Assembly (NCBI GenBank): GCA_911728435.2
Contig: OU452211.1
Span: 14,180,428 to 14,244,427 of the forward strand
Length of the DNA: 64,000 nt
From: Apoderus coryli
Taxonomy: Eukaryota > Arthropoda > Insecta > Coleoptera > Attelabidae
Reading direction: 5' to 3'
Part shown: in pieces, positions 44,301 through 57,798 of the stretch
Numbering within the stretch: the first letter of the stretch is position 1
Layout of the letters: every line of letters begins with the position of its first letter
Position numbers and translations under genes: made by a program
Notes under the pieces: model-generated
Told to the model about the DNA's origin: nothing
Database searches by the model: none
Seen by the model: the letters and a program-made list of their open reading frames with translations, nothing else

Positions 44301-46454
44301 TATTCCAAATGTCATATAAATTGTGACAGCTACCCCACACAAAAATATTTCGATATCAATAAATAATTGTTTGTATTGGAAGTACCTAGCTAACAAACCT
44401 TATATGAAAATTTCCAGTCAAAACTGATGCTTACTTATCTAAAAAATAATGCAAATACACTGAACTCCACCACCAAAGAAGTAGAGAATGTCCATAGTGT
44501 CAAATTATAACATAAATCCATCTGTCATTTTTATTTTATAATTATAGTCTACTAAACTGTCTATAGGTAAGTGTACAATTATATAAAAAGGGTTATCACC
44601 GTACACTGATGACATTATTTGTTGACATTCCGCATCATTATTTGTAGGAAAAACTCAAAATACGATACCAAGAGAGAGGATACAGAAAATAAATAACATG
44701 GCTCATTTTCCACATTAGTTTTACAACATATATGCAAACATAAAAGGAGAGGTTTTAGTTCATGTGTTACCAGTTACGAATGACGAATAAAACTATGATT
44801 TTTTCACCTACATGCTAGGTAAAATATTTACAACATATTATCACAATTAAATCTTACCATATACACCTTTTCAGCATACGAAGGCACTCCTCAAACTACC
44901 AGATAGACGTCTGAATCTCTAACCACCACTGAAAAGCATCTATACTCAATAAAAACTTTCTAAGAACCATAAAAAAACTTCCTAAGAACCATAACAAGAA
45001 TTTAACACCTATCGACTTTAAACTATTCTTACTCAATGGACATTAGATTTATTCCAATAACAATATCTAAGTGTTTTATTTCTTACTTTAGAGCAAACTT
45101 GAATCCATTTTTCAAATTATACCTACTGTACCGAGGAAAAGGTATCTAATTAAAATTTCTATTACGAGGGCAACATCGGTAGGTAGGTACATTATTATTA
45201 TTAGCTATTATTGTTATTTAGATTTGCTTGAAGGTTACTTCAGGTGAACCTACTATGTCTGTTTTTGTTCGAAAAGTAATTACAGACATCCTAGATGTAC
45301 CAAAAACATTCAATGAAACAAAATAGGTACGTAATTTTGTATAAGCTTATCTAAGTATAGCCACTATGTATTCATATCAATAGTAAGTACTTATTTAGAC
45401 TAAAATAAAGTTGCTATACTTATTGTTTCGATACAAAACTACCTTACCTATTCGTACTAAGTATCTCCAATAATTTTATTTAAATCACGTACGTAAATAC
45501 AATAAATCAATATAGAAACTATTTATTATTAGAATTTTGTTGATGCTGCTTAAAGGTTTACGTCAAAAACTGAAAATTAACTATGTACCTACTTAAATTT
45601 TAAATGATAAATATCAGAAATTTTCATTGTTGTTTTTCATTTGCAATTATATTTAAAAAATTAACCTCAAAATATTATAACATACACATACGCCAGGTAC
45701 TGTTAATCAAATTAAATATTTGGCTGCATCACCGTAAGGTGAAGGCCACACCGAAGACAAGAAGAAGAAGTAAACAAAATTAATCATTGCTGTGACCAAG
45801 CGAAACACACCCTATCAATTAACACAGCATTACATTTGTTCTCTCGATAAATGACAAGTGTATAAAAGGAACGTCAAACTATTAAAATTGTCAAAATTAT
45901 CATTATAAAGAACTATTTCAATCTAAATTTCCAATTAAATGTAAATCAAATTTATAGAAACAATATATATAATAGATTATTATTAGTAAGTGAGATGAGT
46001 GGTATAAACAAATGTTTTTTTGATAATATTTTCTGTGTTGTGAAATACAGTACACATACAACTGTAAGAAATGTGATATCATATATAAAACTTAAAATAG
46101 ATACTACAACATACAAGTCGTGATGCCATCCAAATACCTCAGTTTATTGTTTATTAAATTTGTAAAAGGAACATGCATGACAGACAGATAAATGAAAAAT
46201 GCTGATGTTTCGCGTAGAAGGATAACATCTAATCTAATTCGATCAGTTATTCTATGATTATAATAATAACGTCACAAATTAAACTTAAAGTCAAATTTAA
46301 TTTGAATTTGGCAATTCTTGGAAATATATAGCAAAATATAAAGATATCTGGAAAAACAAATGAGCATCGATGATGCTTAAAAACGAAACCACGCTACATA
46401 AAAATTAATTCAATATTTATAATTATTAATTAGTTCCTACACGTTGAAATTGAT
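41397..46454. other. AT-rich non-coding stretch
   Basis: No gene is supported; longer open frames lack a recognisable domain and codon character. Contains a foldback element (42680-42832) and a two-copy repeat of about 75 bp at 43980-44105 (ttatgacgtgaaactaga). The rest shows nothing I can name. Confidence 0.55.
42680..42832. mobile_element. Foldback (MITE-like) element
   Basis: Arms of about 70 bases pair across a short centre (aaaaaataccaac): ggtctaatagttt and gtgtacaccactt on the left have complements on the right. It is non-coding and probably a non-autonomous transposon. Confidence 0.65.
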
Positions 46455-49400
46455 ATGCCGCAAAGAAAACCTAAACTTACTTCCAAAAAAGGCCGCGACA
46501 GCCGCGGAAATATTAGGAAGAACATAGATAATGATATATTATCTAATTCTCAATCAACTACAGGTAAGTAATTACCAATAGAAACTACTTATGTAACTCC
46601 ATAACATCATTTTACATTTGTTATACCTAAGTATGAAATTTTTCACATGTATAGTATCAACCAACACTAATGTGAGCAGCCAATTGATTGCAACACAAAT
46701 AAGTCACGAACGCAATACTCCTAGGGAAAGCCAGGTCCCAGGTTGTAGTAGAGCACCACTTGATGTAAATGTAGTTGCTGAAAATGCACAATTAGTTGAA
46801 GAAGGTGCTATCATTGAAAATAACAATGCCGTTGAATGTAGCAAAAATGCAGATGGCACCGTAGATGATACTGATGAACCTCAAGTTGATAATATGAATG
46901 GTATGTTATTTTTTTTTATTTAATTCAATCTATATAGGTAGGTGTATCTTACATTGTAAAAATTTTATCGACAAAAATAATTTAGTAGGCAGCCACAATA
47001 GAACACCGCACATTCACATACACCAAGAAAAACAAAGCAAATATATAATTTCCACCCTTTCTACCCTCGCTTATAAATATATAATTTTTATGTACTATAA
47101 ACTATAAAGAATACAGAAAAATTAATATCGAGTGGTTTTTTACTCAAAAAATTCATTCATTTGGAATAAGGGACATCCTTATTCGAATATTTTCTAAAAT
47201 GTAATTAAACGTATTGGTAGACATTCTCATATACACGATGTCCTTTCACAAAAACGGTGATAAATATAAATAAAACTACAACTTGAACTTAGAAAACCAA
47301 AACAAATGCTTCAGTTGTTTTAAATTCACATAGCCACATCGATACACAGTCCAGCACTTCGTACCATATCTTTCTACCATCGACTCGCTCATCATATTTG
47401 AACTTAGTACGTTTTTGGGCTATCGCACAAGCAGTTTTCCCAATACACTATAAATATAAATAAAACTACAACTTGAACTTAGAAAACCAAAACAAATGCT
47501 TCAGTTGTTTTAAATTCACATAGCCACATCGATACACAGTCCAGCACTTCGTACCATATCTTTCTACCATCGACTCGCTCATCATATTTGAACTTAGTAC
47601 GTTTTTGGTCTATCGCACAAGCAGTTTTCCCAATACACTAAGAAAATAAAACAATAATAACAATAATATTATTATATATTTATATATAATTATATATAAT
47701 AATAATATCGAATGTTTTTATGTGAAAAACTCATTTGCAATATGCTAGATCCGTTTTTACAATGTACTCAAATTTATTGACACACACATTCCCTCATACA
47801 GAATGTACCTTCAGTAAAGACCACGATAAATATTTATAAAAGTACAACTTGGAACACTAAGACAATTTGGAAACAGACAAACCAAAATAATATACTGTTT
47901 TTTTTTTGTTTTATACCTAGCTACTTCCAATGTAAATGGAAATCAACGGCACAAAAGAAATGCTGAACATTTTAGCCAACTTCCAGGTCCGAGTAGATTA
48001 TCAATCGGTGATTTTACCAATAATACAAATGGTAAATATATTTTAATTATTATTTATTAATTGTACAATTTAAACACCATTTAATTGTTGTTTTGAAAAC
48101 TTTAGGCGTTTTCTAGAAATTTTGATGAATTTTTTTTGAAAATTTTAGTTTCTATTTACTCCTGACATTATTTTTATAGATATATAAGATAACTTTTTAT
48201 AGATATATAAGATAACGTTTACAAATTTTCACTACGACGTTTTGTTTACCTAAAAACCATCATCAAATTGGTTATTTTCTATACGGCCCTGGAATTTTTA
48301 TTGTTATATGTAGAGCAATTTTCAATTCCAAACTAGGTGGTGGATATTATCACTGTTCTTAGATGTTATGTAAAATTATATATTATTCCCATAGTTTGGT
48401 ACTTATTTTGTGTAAAACATTCATCCAAGAAAGGCGTAATTTTAATAAATACTATTAACAACTTAAGGAAATCCATTGAAGTAAACAGATACAGATTCGA
48501 ACATCAATTGTAAATATTTTGGTTTTTTCCTCAGTTTTGTGTGAATATTTATTGATCCGTTTGATATAGACCAATCAAATATTTTAATTTTGGAAGAAAA
48601 CAATCTTTAATAATAATATATATAAGTAGTTTAAATTCAGACAGAAAACTTTCGTATTTAACATTTTCTTCTACAGGGTGAAACAACACAGTTAAAAGGG
48701 GGTGTGCATGAATAAATGATTTTCGACGTACTTATCTTACATGTAAATGATAGGAAATAATTTAGATTGGTATATGGATGAACATAGGAAAGATAAACAT
48801 GATATTTCGAGTTTTAAAATAAATTATCATATCGATAATATTGAATTTATTATCTTATATATGCAAATATGGTATGAGTGAAAAAATTTTCAATTAATTT
48901 TTAGCTAATCCTCTACCTGGAAACAAACGGCTCCGTCGAATCTCTACTTCGCAAAATGCTGTTTCAGAACAACAATCACAATCCGTTGAACATATTGAGG
49001 TAGATGATGCTCTAATAATTAATTTGCCACCAACTGACATAGCATCATCCCATCCAGGTAATAATTATGCAATTAAAAAATAGCCGCTTCATTTTTTTTT
49101 TATTTATAATTTATGTAACCTAAAATAATTGTGTGTATTTACTTTTTCAAAGCATTACCTATACTACAGGATGTTTCTATATTCGACCGATAACGTTTTA
49201 CCACAAAAAAACACTCGCTAATTCATGTATTTTGATAAAGGGACATATACCCTTAAAGGGCTTACTTATCTAGATACAGGGTTTCAAACATTTAAAATCG
49301 AAATTTTGCCATAATTCAAAAAGTCCTTTAAATATTTTTTTTCTAATTTAATGACCAATATGTTCTTTAATAAAGTAATATTTTGTTTTGATTTTGAAAT

Positions 49401-51229
49401 AAATAATCTTTAAGAAATTAACCAGTAGCATGCTATAGAAGTTAGTGCTTATATTTATATATTTTTACGCCACTGTAATTTGTAATTTTTTTAAATCCAT
49501 ATTCATTTTTGCTTAAAAAAGTAATGGCTTTTTATGGGTCTGAAGTGAACGGTTTTGCAGGAATTTGCCTTTAAATTAAAGTCTGCGATTGCCTGTGTAA
49601 CATTGCATAAACTCCAAATATATGCCATAGGTAATTCCAAAACGCTTTTAAATATATATTGTAAATTACGTATCGATTATGTTATTTAAAAAATTATATT
49701 TTGACAAACCATCTTATTAAATGTCTACAAATAAAGAGTGCATATTAAGGTACACACAGTTGAATGTAGGAATCTTTACTTCAAAACTTTTGTTTAGAGA
49801 CAAATTTCTGCAAAACTGTTCATTTTAGACCCATAATAAGTTCGACTGTTTTAAGCAAAAAATAACATGAAATTTAAAACAAAAAAAAAAATATTAAAAT
49901 TCCAATGTTGTGTTGTTTTACGTATATGTTCTAACACCATTGCATTGGCGAAAATAATTAGTAAATATAATTTTTTTTCCTATTACATCCCTGTACTAAA
50001 TTTGAAAAAAAAAATTTGTTAATTCTCTATATTCTTTTAAATATCAAACATTAAATCATAAGAAAAAAAAATACTATTCTCATTGATATTTATATTCTGC
50101 ACATACTTTTAATATTATTATATTTCAGTTCACGATAATGACGAAGAAGAGATTCAAAGTCAACCAATAATTCCTTTAATTCCACTGGAACCTATGGAAA
50201 ATGAGGAATTACAAAATGCCAATGACGACAACCTTCAAATTCAAAATGTTCCACTGGAAGCTGTTGTCGACATGGCAATTGACCAATTGGAGATTGTCAA
50301 CGACGACAATTTACATAATCAAGTGGAAAATGTTCCAGTAGAAGTTGTTGCTGATTTGGAAATTGTCAATAACGACAATCCTCATAACCAAAATCAAAAT
50401 AACTTGGCTGACAGATTGGTTCAATATCAAGAAGAAGCCAATGTTCTTATGGCCGACCTGGCTCGCCTGAGAAATGTTAGACAACTTCAACGTGGTTATT
50501 TGCGTGGTTTTGAAAGGAACGCAGAACCTCTTCATCTTGGAGCTATGGATAGAGAATGCACGTTTTGTGGCGCTTTGCATTTTTTGCTGGAACGTACAAC
50601 TCGATCAAATTATAGTAAATGTTGTAAAGGTGGTAAAATTCATGTTGACAATCTACCTGCTCTACAGCCTTTTCCACCAGTCTTGCAACAATTATTTACA
50701 GGTCGTCATCCATTATCCAGACAATTAAAAAGAAATGCTATTCGCTATAACAATGCATTTCAATTTGCTAGCATGATGGCAAATCTTCGAGAATTTCGAA
50801 ACCCTGGCCCATTCACATATTCTGTGCAAGGCAAAGTTTATTATCATTATTCAAATGTTAATATAGCTAATCCACAGCCCAATCGTGGTCCAATCTACTA
50901 TTTGGATCCTAATGCTGCCATAGCTCAACGCATAGCCAATCAACCACGTTATAATCTGAATGTCAATTTGATTCAAATTCTGGAAAATACCATGCGTACA
51001 TTTAATCCATATGCTAATGGATATATGATGCTACGGGAAGTGGTCGAAAGAGAACAACAACATAATAACGAAATTCCAAATGTAGTGTTAGAATTGTTAG
51101 CTGTTAGAGGAGACAGGCGTTTCGATTTACCTACAGTAAATGAAGTAGCAGCTGTATATCCCTTTAACAATGAACTTCCTCCTACATCAAATATCAGAAT
51201 TTTCGTTCGTAATCAAATTGAAGGTCCAG
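46455..51229 (+). CDS. Five-exon gene for Helitron-type N-terminal protein
   Basis: Exons 46455-46563, 46655-46900, 47921-48031, 48905-49057 and 50129-51229. Every donor begins GT, every acceptor ends AG, all introns are in phase 1, and exons 2-5 are multiples of three. The start MPQRKPKLTSKKGRDSRG is basic, as in Helitron-type proteins. Exons 2-4 encode low-complexity acidic or Asn/Gln-rich linkers. Exon 5 carries the region that precedes the Rep domain in Helitron helicases: ECTFCGALHF, YSKCCKGGKI, AFQFASMMANL, PGPFTYSVQGKVYY and INPYA-like FNPYANGYMMLREV. The HUH Rep motif and PIF1-type helicase are not found downstream. It is therefore a truncated Helitron or a derived host gene. A donor (gtaggc) at 51230 suggests further exons; without splicing the frame would run to 51339. 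Confidence 0.75.
47261..47640. repeat. 190-bp tandem duplication
   Basis: 47261-47450 and 47451-47640 are the same apart from one base (gtttttgggc versus gtttttggtc). It lies in intron 2 of the Helitron-type gene. Such near identity means a recent duplication or an assembly error. Confidence 0.9.
48049..48440 (-). repeat. Dispersed repeat with hammerhead-like core
   Basis: Same family as 1436-2270: the words acaatttaaacacc, ttttcactacgacgttt and aaaaccatcatca occur in order. It lies in intron 3 of the Helitron-type gene. Confidence 0.55.
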
Positions 51230-51339
51230 GTAGGCGTGAATTCAACACTTCAATAATGTTGCCATCCAACCACAGAATTATAATTTTTATTTTGTTCTTA
51301 TATTTCAATAATGAATTAATTAAAATGCAAAAAAGTTAA

Positions 51340-54300
51340 TACAAAAATATCTATATATTTGTAAAACTATTTTTAACTTACACATAATTTCTAAATTTTC
51401 AATATTTGTTAATTAAATTATTCTGTCACATTTGAGTTAGTTTTAAATTTTATTATACTGTAAAAAAGGATTCTAAATACAATTATAATCAACACTTGAA
51501 ATTCACATTCAAATACAAATAATATTGTATAGTTCTAACAAAATGTATTCATTAGTTTCACTCAATTGATTCAATCACATATTCGTGAAATGGACTCCAA
51601 AGGATAGTACATAATAATAATATAATACATCATTCCAACATTAATTAACAGTTAAAATTCCAAGGTAATAGATTTCTTGAATTTTTGTCAAAATATTCAT
51701 GACATATTGCTTTTTAGTAATATTCAAAAAATTTTCCCAAAATACACCATAACACACAAAGCAAATTCAATGAAGATGATGTCGACTCCAAATACATAAT
51801 ATATCGTCATAAAGATAATACAACATGTTATTTTGTATATATATTATACTATGCCAATTATTATTAAGCGTTAAAATTCTAAAGTAAATATATTTATTCA
51901 ATTTTCACAACATACTCATATTATTATTTGTTTTTAGATATCCCACAGTACAGAAAACATATTCAATGAAAAAGATATCCACGACAAAACACAATATATC
52001 ATCACAGAAATAATACAAAAATTCTTCTGTGTGCATGCTACACAATTGAAAAATGTATGGACAATTAAAAATTCCACGATAATAATATTACCTCGAATAA
52101 TTATGTAAAACTTAAAATTTATTCATATAATTATTTTCAGCTGCCAAACAAACATTAATGAAACAACATTTTATAATAAGGTATAATAATACATTGTACA
52201 TATTGATCTATGCTATATTCGAAATTTTGGCAAAACTAAACATACAATTGTTTTGAAAATTTAAATGTTTGCTTAAAACAATCCAGTATGTATAATTCTA
52301 TGATATTGTAATATTTCAGCCACTTCCACTTATACCGGAAATTAATATCTACTTTCACCTTCACTACTTTCACATTCACCTTTCACTTTGCATAAAATTA
52401 TATTTTATGATTAAAAAATAACAAATAAATACACAAATATAATCCAATTTTTCTAAACACTTATTAATTATTATTTCAGAAAAACCTGTTTTATGTCTAT
52501 TTTTAGTAGTATATTATACAGTTTATTACTACCCTGTAACTGTATCAATCAATTTGTTAAAATAATTGTTTTTTCTTTAAATATTCAATCACCGTCAATG
52601 ATTTAAATTTTCAAAACATCACACCGTTTCTACGATATTGAATTTTAAAAATTTACAATTTGATATACTTCTGAATTTTAGGATGCCAAACATTGAATGA
52701 CTAAGACAATAATACCACAACAATTCTATAATTATGCTGTCATTTATATACCTAATTTGTGTTTAGGTAACGAATAAATTTAACCCAATTCCACCAACAA
52801 AAAAGGTATACCATTAATTTTTAATATAATTACAGACAAAAAAATCAATGATCTAATTGTTATTGTAAAAATTATTTCATTACTTTTATATTTACATATA
52901 CTGTGTCCAAAATAAGAGAACAATCTCATTGAAATCTTGGAAACTATAAGAATTACAATATCAACTAATTTAGAAAAATAAGATAGCATTAACAAATTTT
53001 CAGTAAGACGTTTCGTTTTTTAAAGACCATCATCATGTTAATTTCGTTAAATACGGCACTGAATTTTTTATTATTAAATTTAAAGTTATTTTCAAATAAG
53101 TAGTATATCACATATAATAGTTTAAAAAAAATTCAGTGTTTTTAGCTGTTATTTCACATTATACAAGAAAATTCACCATAGTTTGGCACTTATTTTGCAT
53201 ACAACATTCATCTGAGTAAAGCGTGTTTTAATAACTTCAAAGAGCACAACTATTTCACCTAAATTAAAAAACCGAATAAAATGTTGTACTAAAACAGAAA
53301 TAAATTGTCAAATAATAATTAAATAATTCTAAATACCAACAAAAAAAAGCCTACTAATTTGCATTCAGTCCAGTCAGTTACGTGTCAAACTAAAACCATT
53401 TTTCTTCAATAATTAAACCATTACATTTAAATTTAATAATAAAATAGTTTAGGCCATATTTAAAGAAACCAACTTGATTATGGTTTTCCAAAAACGAAAC
53501 GTCATAGTGAAAATTTAAAAACACTATCTTTTTATCTTCAAAAAATAACAATGAGAAAATGATTATCATAATTTATATGTTATGTCACAAATAAAAGCTA
53601 AAATACAAAATATCGTTGTTTCAAATACTGTCGAAAACAACTAGAATTAGTTTACTTTTTAAAACTCCATTTAAAAGATGTTTAAATTATACAACTTTTC
53701 TTTAATTTAATAGATATTGTACCTCCTACCATTTCCAAAATTCCAATGCTTTCCATTCTTATCTGGAACACAGTGTAAACTCATGCAAACGTTTAATATA
53801 CACTTTCAGAAATGTATGGATCACCAATTTTGCCAGAAATTACTACTTTGCAAAAATAAATCCTTTCCACAGATTCGTTGAGTGAAATATTTTGTTCTAA
53901 TTACATAACCACTATTATTAATATTTCGTTTTGTATTATATCCAGGTAGTGAATATTATATTTTAATTATTAGAGACCATTTCTGTTTAGTATAATCTAA
54001 CTTCCAATTTTTTTCTTAATTATGATATTAGTTTGAACATATATGTACAATATAAATCATCATAATGTATTGATTATTTCAGAAGGCTAATGATTTGCTT
54101 TAAATAAATTTTCCAATTTTAAATTAACTTTTTAAATTAAAATAATGTTGATATAACAAATATAAACTAAATAATTTTTAAAATATAAAACAAATTCAAA
54201 TAAAAACTCAACATGAAATTTCTCTAAACGAATCGATTTTATTAAAATTAAAAATCATCCACCGTCTGAAATAACTAATTTAACGATGTATATCTCAAGA

Positions 54301-55709
54301 CTTTTTTGCATTAAAAACATGTAATACATAGATATTTATAGTTCATTTCATATTCATTTATCATTGTTTCGTAAAAATTCATTTCAATAATGTATATATT
54401 TTATAATTAAAATTTAAAAAAAATTGATAGTGTTATTGTACCTACATTGATAATACCATTTTGAATAATAAAACAAATGTTAACAAATATCAATATTTGA
54501 TTTATTCCAAATAAATATACCATTGAAATTATTTTTTAATTTAAATAAACTACATCAATTATCTCATATGAAAATGAAAAGTATTTATAATTTTGGCATT
54601 ATGTTCAAAAACCCTGTATGCTATATTAATACTAATTTCAACATATTAAAAATATCACTATAACAAATAAGATCTATCTACCAATGCTGTTTTAGTCATC
54701 ACAAATCATAGACAATAACTATTTAGCTTTTAATATTAACTAAAATTGAATATTTAAAAAAATGAATAAAAAATCTATATAATTAGTGTAATCATTAGCT
54801 TTATAAAACAATGAGTAACTAAAACATTATCTTTTCCTAACTCAAATTTCAGCTGAGCTGTTCGAACATAATCACCTACCACTCACCTTACTTGCATTTT
54901 CTATTAAAAACAATACCAACATATTTCAAAATTATCTTCGGCAATGAATCGTTTTCAAATTTATTTCTTAACTGTCAAAAAAATTTGTAAGAAAAAATCT
55001 ACAACTCAGTGAAAGTTATTAATATTTCATACCTCAAAAACTTATGTTGTGTAAAGCATCAAAAAATAAAACTGCCTTTTGTGCGAGAAACGGTTGGATA
55101 TTCGAGTATTTGGATAATGAGAAATTTATAGTAAGAGAATAGCAATATCATGAGACCCTACTACTACGTTGGCCATTTTGAAAATGAACGATCATCATTC
55201 GGTTGAAAGTTGAAATGTATTTAACATATTGCGCTTGAGCGTGCCCGTACAGTACAGCTAAAGTTTATAAATCACCAGTATACACTTTATTATATAAGAA
55301 GATTAGTAAAGGTTTATTAGGGTATTTTTGAGTTGATCATAACGCATGCGTAAATTGTAAATATGCAAAAAAACAAATTTGATATTTTTCGTAACGTAAA
55401 GTAAATAGCCTCGCTTATACTTATTCCCTAAGTTTTAAACTATGGTTCTACAAACTAAACATAAATACCAACATTATCATATAAATAATACTTTATTTTA
55501 ATTTAAATACCCGAAATAACCTAACAAAATTGTTCATTTTCTCTATGTTAATACCGCGCTTGCGTCAACTCACTAGGTAAGGTTTAGGTGCCCGATGCCC
55601 GAATTTCTACGCTAAGTTAAGAGATCTCTAAAATAATTTAGGGAGCCAAAAAGAAATTGTCTTTAATTTTAGGTGCTACATAAAATATTCGGTCCCAATA
55701 AATTACATA
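51340..55709. other. AT-rich non-coding stretch
   Basis: No supported gene. Two copies of the dispersed repeat lie at about 52929-53260 (minus) and 53330-53740 (plus), forming an inverted pair. Acceptor-like sites followed by short open runs (for example at 52140) do not encode recognisable Helitron domains. Confidence 0.55.
52929..53740. repeat. Inverted pair of the dispersed repeat
   Basis: The minus copy (about 52929-53260) has cgtttcgttttttaaagaccatcatca; the plus copy (about 53330-53740) has ttatggttttccaaaaacgaaacgtcat. They have the same order of flanking words as the copies at 1.4-2.3 kb and 48.1 kb. Confidence 0.55.
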
Positions 55710-56062
55710 CAGGGTGGTCCAACGAAAAGTTTGCACCTAGCTTTTCTCTTTTTTTTGTAGTCGAATGCGAAAATGCTCGGACACGTCGATTTTGCTTTTG
55801 AGGGGGACACATTTTAAACATATTTTTCGATCTGCGCCTTTAACCCCCTAGCGGGGGTGAGTAACAACCCTAAAATTTTAAATGGAAAGAGGGGTCTAAT
55901 GACATATCATTTGAAAGGACACAAAATTGTCTTTCTAATGATACCCTATTTGTCGAATTTTACTAAAACAGTTAATACGAAAACGACTTTAAAGACATTA
56001 AGCCGATAATTTTGGTATTAATGAGAAATACAAATAAGTTTTAATTATTACGACTGAAAACA
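55710..56062 (+). repeat. Left terminal inverted repeat of DD41D element
   Basis: 353 bp, nearly identical to the reverse complement of 57444-57796. It is far longer than the roughly 30-bp ends of classic mariners. Confidence 0.93.
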
Positions 56063-56278
56063 ACTACAATCATTTCTAAATTATTTACTTTGAAGAAAAA
56101 CGGGATTTCAAAAACACTATCTTATTTATCAGAACTAAATTCCTCACTAATCGTTTGCGTTTTTTGTTGAAATAAAAACTGCAGATACGTGTAGGAAAAG
56201 AATTTACACCGTTTATTTTAGTCTTTTCATTGATTCAGTTTGGTTGCTTCTCAAGTTATTTTACTTTTACCGTACAAA

Positions 56279-57352
56279 ATGATTTATTCCATTCTAGAAC
56301 GAGTTGAAATTGTTAAACTTTATTTTCAAAATAATAGTAGTGCTAGACTTACGGCTCGCTTATTTAATGAGAGACATCCCGATAAAAATGTGAATGATGT
56401 GTACGTTGGCAAGTTAGTTAAAAAGTTTGTAGATACCGGATCTGTCTGTAATGTAAAACACCAGCCGCAGAAACCGATCAGAAATGAAGCTGTGGAAGTC
56501 GCTGTTTTAGGGCATGTTGAAATGGATCATAGTCAAAGTACCCGTCAACTAGCTGAAGCCTCAGGTGTCTCCCGTTCGTCCATAATACGAATTTTAAAAG
56601 CGTACAAATTTCATCCGTACAAAATCAAATTAGTACAGGAACTAAATGAGGATGATCCTGATAGAAGGCTGCAATTTTGTGAAGCAATGAGCCAGCGTTT
56701 AATTGAAGATCCGCAATTATTATTTAACATTTGTTTTTCCGACGAATGCACATTTTATTTGAATGGAGCTGTAAATAGGCACAATTGCCGTTACTGGGAT
56801 GACAGTAACCCACATTTATTCCGTGAGGTTCATACCCAGTATCCTCAAAAAATAAACGTCTGGTGTGGCATATTAGGAAATCATATTATAGGACCACTTT
56901 TTATTCCTGGAAATTTAACTGGTGAAGTGTACCTAAACATGCTTGAAGACACAATTGATCCTTTAATAACACAAATAATAGAAGATGACCAAAATCATAC
57001 TGCTGATCGGCTTTATTTCCAGCAAGATGGAGCACCTCCGCACTATGTGGCTCCTGTAAGACAGTTCTTAGATGACCGGTTCCCTGGACGGTGGATTGGA
57101 AGGAGGGGCCCAATTGAATGGCCTGCCAGGTCACCGGATTTATCGCCTTTAGACTTTTTTCTTTGGGGGCACTTAAAAAATAAATGTTTTGCCACGAAGC
57201 CCGAGTCCATAGAAGATCTTCGCCAACGCATTACAGAAGAGTGCAGAAACATAACACCTGATATGCTACAAAATGTTAGAAATAGATTTGAACAAAATCT
57301 GTATTATTGTATGGAATCAAATGGGTCACATTTTCAACATTTGTTAATGTAA
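56279..57352 (+). CDS. DD41D mariner-like transposase (357 aa)
   Basis: Cut-and-paste transposase. I chose ATG at 56279 because the frame upstream has only a TTG. The N-terminal part has paired helix-turn-helix character (VEIVKLYFQNNSS; STRQLAEASGVSRSSIIRIL). Catalytic acids: D155 in CFSDECTFY, D250 in YFQQDGAPPHY and D292 in RSPDLSPLDFFLWG. There are 41 residues between the second and third Asp, which is the DD41D spacing (rosa-like group) rather than mariner DD34D. Length fits the family and there is no stop or frameshift, so activity is plausible. Confidence 0.93.
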   Translation: MIYSILERVEIVKLYFQNNSSARLTARLFNERHPDKNVNDVYVGKLVKKFVDTGSVCNVKHQPQKPIRNEAVEVAVLGHVEMDHSQSTRQLAEASGVSRSSIIRILKAYKFHPYKIKLVQELNEDDPDRRLQFCEAMSQRLIEDPQLLFNICFSDECTFYLNGAVNRHNCRYWDDSNPHLFREVHTQYPQKINVWCGILGNHIIGPLFIPGNLTGEVYLNMLEDTIDPLITQIIEDDQNHTADRLYFQQDGAPPHYVAPVRQFLDDRFPGRWIGRRGPIEWPARSPDLSPLDFFLWGHLKNKCFATKPESIEDLRQRITEECRNITPDMLQNVRNRFEQNLYYCMESNGSHFQHLLM

Positions 57353-57443
57353 CGTTTTAATAAATCAATTTAACAGCTTGTTTACTTTTTTTACAAAGCA
57401 ATGTTAAAACTAACAAACATTGGAATGTACTAACGATTGCAGG

Positions 57444-57796
57444 TGTTTTCACTCGCAATAATTAAAACTTATTTGTATTTCTCATTAATACCAAAATTAT
57501 CGGCTTAATGTCTTTAAAGTCGTTTTCGTATTAACTGTTTTAGTAAAATTCGACAAATAGGGTATCATTAGAAAGACAATTTTGTGTCCTTTCAAATGAT
57601 ATGTCATTAGACCCCTCTTTCCATTTAAAATTTTAGGGTTGTTACTCACCCCCGCTAGGGGGTTAAAGGCGCAGATCGAAAAATATGTTTAAAATGTGTC
57701 CCCCTCAAAAGCAAAATCGACGTGTCCGAGCATTTTCGCATTCGACTACAAAAAAAAGAGAAAAGCTAGGTGCAAACTTTTCGTTGGACCACCCTG
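57444..57796 (-). repeat. Right terminal inverted repeat of DD41D element
   Basis: Partner of 55710-56062; only a few differences, at the inner end. Confidence 0.93.
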
Positions 57797-57798
57797 TA

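Larger units (their letters stand above)
55710..57796 (+). mobile_element. Mariner-like (DD41D) transposon, complete
   Basis: 2087 bp with 353-bp terminal inverted repeats (55710-56062 and 57444-57796) beginning CAGGGTGGTCCAACG, flanked by TA (55708-55709 and 57797-57798). One intact transposase gene lies between. All parts of an autonomous Tc1/mariner-type element are visible. Confidence 0.95.

Noticed and set aside
46455..51339. A complete autonomous Helitron
   Set aside because: No HUH Rep motif, helicase motifs or typical Helitron termini are found up to the mariner-like element.
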